NCBI GenBank assembly: GCA_036784855.1
Contig: JAZDSV010000007.1
Location: forward strand, 372,001-436,000
Direction: 5' to 3'
Length of the DNA stretch: 64,000 nucleotides
From: Aphelidium insulamus
Taxonomy: Eukaryota; Aphelidiomycota; Aphelidea; Aphelidiaceae
The notes under the pieces were generated by a model. The model searched no databases, had not been told where the DNA came from, and was given only the letters and a program-made list of their open reading frames with translations. The position numbers were made by a program, and so were the translations under genes. Below are positions 57,269 through 64,000 of this stretch, piece by piece. How positions within the stretch are numbered: position 1 is the stretch's first letter; every line of letters begins with the position of its first letter.

Positions 57269-57537
57269 ATATTCATCCGTGTTAGGCGCTATCTTTGCTA
57301 CTTGAAAAGCACGTCTGATTTGCAGAACATGGCAGTATCACCTTTCACATGGCAATAATACAGATTTTAAAAAATAAAATCTGTGCTGAAAGAGTTGGGC
57401 CGTGTGCTGTGGTCTCACGAAGAGAGTGCACGAATATTTAGCTAATCACGTCGGCCGCGCTGAAAAGGCACATTAACCAATGCGGTTTCAACAACTTGCA
57501 CAACCCTAATTCCTTATTTATTTACATCAATTAAGGA

Positions 57538-60500
57538 ATGACAACCGCATTGATGAACGCGCCGGCGGTCACCCCGCAAGAGGCCAGTGAGCTCGCACAG
57601 CTTTTGCAGCAAACACTCCATCCGGCAACGCAAAAGACTGGTACGCTAGACGCTGTACTGCGCTCATGGCCGCACGATGATACCCTTTCGCGTAGCCGAA
57701 AAGTCCTTGTCGGTGGCCGAGAATGAGAAGCCGCACATGGCCCTGCTTCTTATGCATCTAGTGCAGACGGAGCAGGGTGCTGGCAGTCCAGAGCAGCAGG
57801 CAATCCGATTTGCGTCTGCGCTATACTTTAAAAATTACATCCGTCGCCACTGGCCGCAGGTGCGTTAAACTCTACGCGATGAAGCACCCACGTAATGCCA
57901 TCTCTGGTGCAGCACGGCGACAGCCAGGATAAGCTGCCGGAAAACATTCGCACCGCCATTAAGGGCGGTATTGTGGAATTGATGATTGCGCTGCCAGAGA
58001 AGCTGCAGTTGCAGATCAGCGATGCCGTTTCGACGATTGCTGCCAGCGACTTTCCGCATCACTGGGAATCGCTGATGGGTGTAAGCGTTATGTAGATGCA
58101 TATAGCCATTTCTTCATATCTCATTGAAGGATCTGGTCGGTAAATTGAGTCCGACTGACTACAAGATCAATGCGGGGGTGCTGCAAACTGCCCACTCCAT
58201 CTTCAAGCGGTGCGTAACTATCAATTGTCTCCCATTCAATAATCAATAGCTACCGCCACGAATTCCGAACGGATGCCCTGTTTAGCGAAATCAACTTTGT
58301 TCTGGAGAGTTTCTGCCCTGCTTTCTTGCAGCTTTATCAGGTGTGTATCTGCGCCTGATAAAAACATTCTCACATGGCAGAATACTGACGCGCTCATCAC
58401 CGCACATTCGACTGATGCGAATGCACTGAACGTCTTGTTTCAGTCCGTGTTGGTGATGAACAAGATTATATTCTCTCTCAATTCGCAAGACATTCCAGCC
58501 TTTTTTGAAGACCACCAAAACGAGTTCATGACTCTGCTGCTCAAGTATGCTACCTACCAGAATGCAGTGATGCAAACTGCGGTGAGTTCGTTTTTGAACA
58601 AATACAGAGTGCTTAAATGCTCTAGGACGATGACGAAGCGGGCGTGCTGGAAAAGGTGAAGGCTTCGATCTGCGAGATCGCCGAGCTCTATGCGAAAAAG
58701 TATGAAGACGTGTTCACATTCTTACCGCAATTCGTGGAAACCATGTGGAACGTGCTCACCACTATTGGGCTGCAGCCGAAATTCGATCATTTTGTCAGTA
58801 CAGCGATTGCATTCATGTCAACGGTTGCGAAGCACGCCCGTCACCGGGCCATGTTTGAAGCTCCTGGTGCGCTGCAGAGCATCTGCGAAAAGATTGTTCT
58901 TCCCAACATTCAGTTGCGCGGTATGCCGTACGTTTTATAACTTATGATTCTAAAGATTTACTGTAGAGACCGATGTCGAATTGTTTGAAGACGATCCAAT
59001 TGAATTCATTAGACGAGACCTGGAAGGCTCAGATTCGGACACCCGCCGTCGAGCCGCCACTGACCTAGTGCGCAGTTTGTCGGAGCAATTCGAAGAGACT
59101 CTAACGGGTTTATTCGGAGGTTATGTTAGCCATTACTTGCAGGCAAGCTGGTACACACCCACTGCGACATGCATAATTGACTTTGGACTTAGAGATACTC
59201 TACGGATCCTGTGGCTAATTGGAAAGACAAGGATACAGCCAATTATTTGCTTATTGCCATCACTGCCAAGAGCGCCACGGCAAAACTAGGCGCCACACAA
59301 ACCAATTCCAGTATCAACATTGCCGACATCTTCTCCACTCACATATTTCCCGACTTGAGTGCCACGGTTGATGCCGATACGATCCACCCCGTGCTTAAAG
59401 TGGACGCTTTGAAATTTTTAAACACCTTTCGCCACCAGGTAGCCGCCATCTTTAATCGAACTTATTAGTACTAATTAACAATCATAGCTAACGAAGGAGC
59501 AATTGATGTCTGTTCTGCCGCTTGTCGTCGCGCACTTGACTTCAACAAACTTTGTAGTGCACACATATGCAGCCGTGTGTCTCGAAAGGATATTGTCCAT
59601 GAAATCTGGGGACAACCAATTAGTGTACGTACATCCGCTAATTGCAGCATTGATTAGTAATTTTGTAGATTTTCCTCCGCCGATATCCGTCCGTTCACCG
59701 AAACTTTGCTCACCAACTTATTCGCGTTGATTGAAGCGGGACAGACGCCAGAAAAGATCTCGGAAAATGACTATCTCATGAAGACGGTCTTGCGAATCAT
59801 TTACATCGCACGTCAAGACTTGGCGCCATATGTGTCACACATTCTCGGACGATTGACCAGCGTGCTTGAAATCATCAGCAAGAATCCTTCCAACCCACGA
59901 TTTAACCATTATTTATTCGAATCTATTGGTGCACTAATTAGGTAAGAAAAAATGTTCGAAGGTAAGATCATATCCTTAGTTGGCAGATTTTTGTGCGCAG
60001 CGGATCGCTCGTTAGTGTCGCAATTTGAAGGCTTGCTTTTTGCACCGATTCAATCAATTCTGCAGCTGGACATCCCTGAATTCACACCGTATGTTCTGCA
60101 GCTACTCGCACAGCTTCTTGAATTCCACGATGCATCCGGTATTCCGGTGGCCTACCAACCGCTTTTGGCCCCAGTCATGAGTCCCGTGCTATGGGAACTA
60201 AACGGTACCTCTGAATTCCAGTCCATAATCTATTATTTACCATTACAGCAAATGTGCCCGCTCTGGTCCGGTTGCTGCAGGCATTTCTAAGCCACGGCGC
60301 TGATTTCATCGTTGCCAACAATCAGCTGCCAGCGTTTCTGGGCATATTTCAGAAGTTGATTGCTTCCAGGCTGAATGATCATCACGGATTTGACTTATTG
60401 ACTTCGATCGTGCGATACGTACCGCTGTATGTGTTGACCTGTTATCATAAATAAGATATGTTTACGTGAAGGACGGCATTGACGCCTTATCTGAAGCAAA

Positions 60501-60985
60501 TATTCAACATTTTGCTCCTGCGACTTCATTCTAGCAAGACTGCCAAGTTTGCCGCTGGATTCCTGAAATTTTCTTGTTCTTTTGTCTGTATCGTCAAGGG
60601 TGTCAATGGGGCGGAGCTCCTTGTGCAGACGATGGATTCTATCCAGCCGAATCTGTTTCAAATGGTGTTTGAAAACGCGCTTCTGGCCGAGTCGAAGCAT
60701 TTGACTAGCGCCGGAGACCGCAAAATTGGCAGCGTCGCCATGACTCGTCTGTTGTCTGAATGCCCCGCTCTGGCCACTGAAAGATGCGTGCCAATGTGGA
60801 GCAAGACGATGACGCAGCTGGCGTCTCTGTTAATGACGCCTATTGCGAAGGATGCGGCACCATCCGTGGAAGATGAAGAACTGCTGGCCATGGACGTTGA
60901 AGAGGCCGGCTATCAAAGTGCATTCTCGCGACTGCACTCCATTGCCAAAGCACAATTGACCCCGCACAAGATGTTCCAGACGTAA
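57538..60985 (+). CDS. CSE1L: Exportin-2 / CSE1 (importin-alpha re-export receptor)
   Basis: CSE1/CAS returns importin-alpha to the cytoplasm with Ran-GTP. About 14 exons with introns near 50 bp; exon 1 is 57538-57640. The importin-beta N-terminal block is HPATQKT joined to AEKSLSVAENEKPHMALLLM, then FASALYFKNYIRRHWPQ, as in CSE1. Family blocks follow: FPHHWESLMG, AHSIFKRYRHEFRTDALFSE, IFSLNSQDIPAFFEDH, EFIRRDLEGSDSDTRRRAA, LGATQTNSSINIADIF, VVHTYAAVCLERIL, MKTVLRIIYIARQDLAPY, RFNHYLFESIGALIR and EFTPYVLQLLAQLLE. The last exon ends at a stop at 60985. A frame-shifted continuation to about 61060 (PDVIAFAAQKFAAIKQQQPA) looks like family sequence, so the true C-terminus may need one more splice. 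About 930-960 residues. Confidence 0.93.
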
Positions 60986-61255
60986 TTGCATTTGCGGCAC
61001 AAAAGTTTGCCGCGATAAAACAACAGCAACCAGCACTGGTATGGCAATGTGTGAGTATATAAGTTCGGGATTAACTGTTCGTTTAGCTTAATCAGGCGCT
61101 GGCTCAACTGCCAGCAGAGCAGCGCCACTACTACGCAACCACACTTGGCGTGAACTAATGCGGCATTAACTCTAACACAAATTCCATTAAACACTCTCTG
61201 ACCTTGAAGTTGATTTGAATTGCCAGTGGTGTTTTGCTTTATCACAATCACAGAA

Positions 61256-62746
61256 ATGGCCGCCGCTCCAGTTGACGAGCGCCGCTCAAAGGCTCTGCTG
61301 GACTACCGTAGCCGGCTCCTGCAAAGCAGAGAGCTGGAAGACTCTGTGAAGCAGTGTAGGTGGTAGATGCTTTAAGCGTCCTCACTCACCCCGCTAGTGC
61401 GCCTGGGCATCCGCAGTCTGGAGAAATCCTTCAACAAGACCGAGGATGACATGAAGGCCCTGCAGTCCGTCGGGCAGATCATTGCCGAAGTGCTGAAGCA
61501 GCTGGACGATGACAGATGTGCGTCTGACTACTGGTGCCAGCCTGCCTAGCTGAAGGCCACTAACTCTCTGTCGTAGTCATTGTCAAGGCGGCGTCGGGGC
61601 CGCGCTACATTGTCGGCTGCCGCACAAAGCTGGACAAGAGCAAACTGATCAAAGGCAGCCGAGTTTCGCTGGATATGACCACGCTCACAATTATGCGTCT
61701 CTTGCCGCGCGAAGTGGACCCTCAGGTGTACAACATGACCACGGAGGATGCCGGCAATGTGTCATTTGCGGGCATTGGTGGCCTGTCGGAGCAGATTCGT
61801 GAATTGCGTGAGGTACCTTATCTTTGCAGCAGCATGCACATAAGCATGCTCATATTTATCTCTGTAGGTGATCGAATTGCCGCTGATGAATCCCGAGTTG
61901 TTTCTGCGCGTCGGCATTAAGCCACCCAAAGGCGTGCTTCTGTACGGACCTCCCGGCACCGGAAAGACCTTGCTTGCCCGGGCTGTTGCCTCCACGCTTG
62001 AGACCAACTTTATCAAGGTTGTTTCAAGTGCCATCGTCGACAAGTACATCGGAGAGAGTGCCCGCATAATCCGCGAGATGTTTGGCAAGTATAAGTTGCA
62101 AGGGCAACCCCGATTACTGATTATTACCGCAGGTTATGCCAAGGAGCACGAGCCGTGCATTATTTTTATGGATGAAATTGATGCTATTGGCGGGCGACGT
62201 TTCTCCGAGGGTACTTCGGCGGATCGTGAAATCCAGCGCACGTTAATGGAGGTAAATATGTGTGGTTATAATCATCCTAATTCCATCACTGACGTGCACA
62301 GCTGCTGAACCAAATGGATGGTTTTGACTATCTGGGCAAGACCAAGATTATTATGGCCACCAATCGGCCGGATACGCTGGACCCTGCACTGCTGCGGCCG
62401 GGACGTCTTGACCGCAAGATTGAGATTCCTCTGCCGAATGAAGTGGGCCGAATCGAGATTCTTAAAATTCACTCTGCCGGAGTGAACAAACACGGCGACA
62501 TAGGTGCGCAAATTCAGACTATGGTATGGAATGTCACATGTAACCATAATTTTAGATTATGAGGCAATTGTGAAATTGAGCGATGGCTTTAACGGCGCTG
62601 ATTTGCGCAATGTATGCACAGAGGCGGGAATGAACGCAATCCGTGACGACCGTGACTATGTGACACAAGAGGACTTTATGAAGGCTGTGCGCAAGGTTGC
62701 CGACTCTAAGAAGCTGGAGTCCAAGCTTGATTACTCCAAGGTGTAA
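61256..62746 (+). CDS. PSMC6: 26S proteasome regulatory ATPase RPT4
   Basis: RPT4 is one of six AAA ATPases of the 19S base that unfold substrates. Exon 1 starts at 61256 ([20 protein letters not shown]); about seven introns. The coiled coil ([20 protein letters not shown]) and OB part ([16 protein letters not shown]) precede the AAA domain. The Walker A is GPPGTGKT, Walker [11 protein letters not shown], then [50 protein letters not shown] and [27 protein letters not shown], the [15 protein letters not shown] block and [14 protein letters not shown] single out RPT4 among the six. The intron 62085-62132 inside MFG|YAKEHE keeps frame only with a GCAAGT donor. Confidence 0.96.
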
Positions 62747-62989
62747 TCTTGCTCCGCGTCTTGTTCACTTCTGCTCAATACACGCAAGTTGTATGGATTT
62801 CATTATAATTACAACTGCTGTGTGTGCGTTGTTTGTGCTGTACCTCACAGAGTATGTTCATGACACGACAAACCGCATAATATGTAAGCGCCCCTGCCCA
62901 AATCAGCCAATCAGAAGCCTTTCCACTTGTTGTAACAACTCGCCCATCCCGCAGACGCCGCCGCATCCATCCACCACACACACGCAGCA

Positions 62990-63917
62990 ATGGTGCGTTG
63001 CCATGCGTGCTGGTAGTGCCCACACTCACCATATGCTTGTCGTAGGCGATCACCAAGCAGTCGAGGATGCTGCAGCTGCTGCACTACCGGCTAAAGATCA
63101 CGCTGCAGGACGGCCGCATACTCATTGGCCAGATGACGGCGTTTGATCGACACATGAACCTCGTGTTGAACGGATGCGAGGAGTTTCGCATCGTAAAGTC
63201 CACTCCGGCCGGCTCTGCCGCGAAAAAGGTGGGCCCAGACATGTCACATATGCATCAGTGCTCCTCTCACACGCTCTGTGTTATCTGCAGCAAAAGACCG
63301 GCACGGCCAAACCACAACACACAGAGTCCGAGGAGAAGCGTCTGCTCGGTCTGGTCATTGTCCGCGGTGGCAACATTGTCAGCGTGAGCGTGGAGTCCCC
63401 GCCTCCTGCGGGAGATGCGCGCAACCGTGGCCCGGCCGCCGCCCACATGATGACACCATTCGCGTCGATGCCCGGCCCGGGAATGGGTCGACCCGCCGGC
63501 CGTGGAATGCCCATGGGAATGGGACCGCCAATGGGTATGGGCGTGCCGATGGCTCCGGCTGGTTTAGCTGGCCCAGTGCACGGTGTTGGTGGCCCTGCTC
63601 CTGGCATGATGATGGGTATGCCGCCGGGGATGCCACCGCCCGGGTTCCGCCCGGGTATGCCTCCTCCACCCGGCATGCCACCGATGGGAATGCCGCCAAT
63701 GGGAATGGGGCGCGGTAAGTCGCATCGGTTGATGCAAGTCGTCCTGATGATAAACAAATATTTGCACAGGTATGCCGCCACCTCCCATGGGAATGGCACC
63801 GCCTGGAATGATGTACGGTCGACCGCCGCCTCCGGGGTATGCTGTTTGATAATTGTGTCTACTTAACTAATTTGCCCGTACAGCATGCCTCCGTACGGCC
63901 GCCCACCGCCGCAGTAA
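62990..63917 (+). CDS. SNRPB: Small nuclear ribonucleoprotein SmB
   Basis: SmB is one of seven ring proteins of spliceosomal snRNPs. Five exons: 62990-62992, 63046-63228, 63291-63714, 63770-63836 and 63884-63917, about 236 residues. The first coding exon is only the ATG, which joins to [16 protein letters not shown]. Sm1 reads [30 protein letters not shown] and Sm2 [20 protein letters not shown], matching SmB/N. The tail holds [16 protein letters not shown], the strongly conserved SmB segment, and many GMPP/GMGPP units, which bind GYF domains. Other Sm proteins lack this tail. Introns are 53-62 bp, all GT-AG. Confidence 0.96.
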
Positions 63918-64000
63918 TTTGCGTTACCGTCAATATATTGTGTCATATAACAATGCTGTTCGATATAATCATATATATGAATGTACATAATGTATCCATG

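Overview
This window is nuclear DNA from a compact, intron-rich unicellular eukaryote. About 37 genes sit in 64 kb on both strands. Introns are mostly 45-60 bp, and several convergent gene pairs are only 22-63 bp apart. The gene set points to a flagellated opisthokont, possibly an early-diverging lineage on the fungal side. The reasons are a rotatin orthologue (centriole), a CatSper2-type flagellar cation channel, a WDR54-like protein, an eL32 that reads as fungal/opisthokont, and an FHA protein of the SLMAP/Far10 type. At least four short secreted proteins of unknown family would suit a parasite or host-associated organism, but the sequence does not prove this. I cannot name the species.

Layout. 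1-2 kb: two tandem copies of a subtilisin-like (S8) gene. The second has LRR-like sequence upstream and is broken by frame changes. 2-10 kb: UCHL5, MLH1, a metaxin/SAM37-like gene, a small coiled-coil protein, the Pol III subunit RPC4 and ribosomal protein eL32. 10-20 kb: a type I membrane protein, RPF1, a membrane-anchored kinase with a short C-lobe, riboflavin kinase, CPSF3, and a protein with a prokaryote-like N-terminal module on a low-complexity tail. 20-34 kb: SDHD, a PMCA-type calcium pump, a PWWP protein and the 6 kb rotatin gene. 34-47 kb: a PH+FHA protein, three secreted proteins, WDR54-like, ATG4, a poly(A)-binding protein, CATSPER2 and a BMT5-like rRNA methyltransferase. 47-57 kb: an ankyrin protein, a probable mitochondrial protein, a tiny His/Arg-rich secreted peptide, TBC1D20, a Siw14/Oca-like pseudophosphatase and carnitine acyltransferase. 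57-64 kb: CSE1/exportin-2, the proteasome ATPase RPT4 (PSMC6) and SmB.

Most genes are unrelated housekeeping functions with no operon-like logic. Themes are flagellum and calcium (RTTN, CATSPER2, WDR54-like, calcium pump), RNA processing (CPSF3, PABP, SmB, RPC4, RPF1, BMT5) and secreted or lineage-specific proteins placed between conserved genes. The most unusual general feature is splicing: seven introns in this one window are best explained by GC-AG boundaries, five of them with the donor GCAAGT. I found no tRNA, rRNA, CRISPR array or recognisable transposon. Gene models were assembled by eye from protein conservation and splice signals, so exon borders are predictions.
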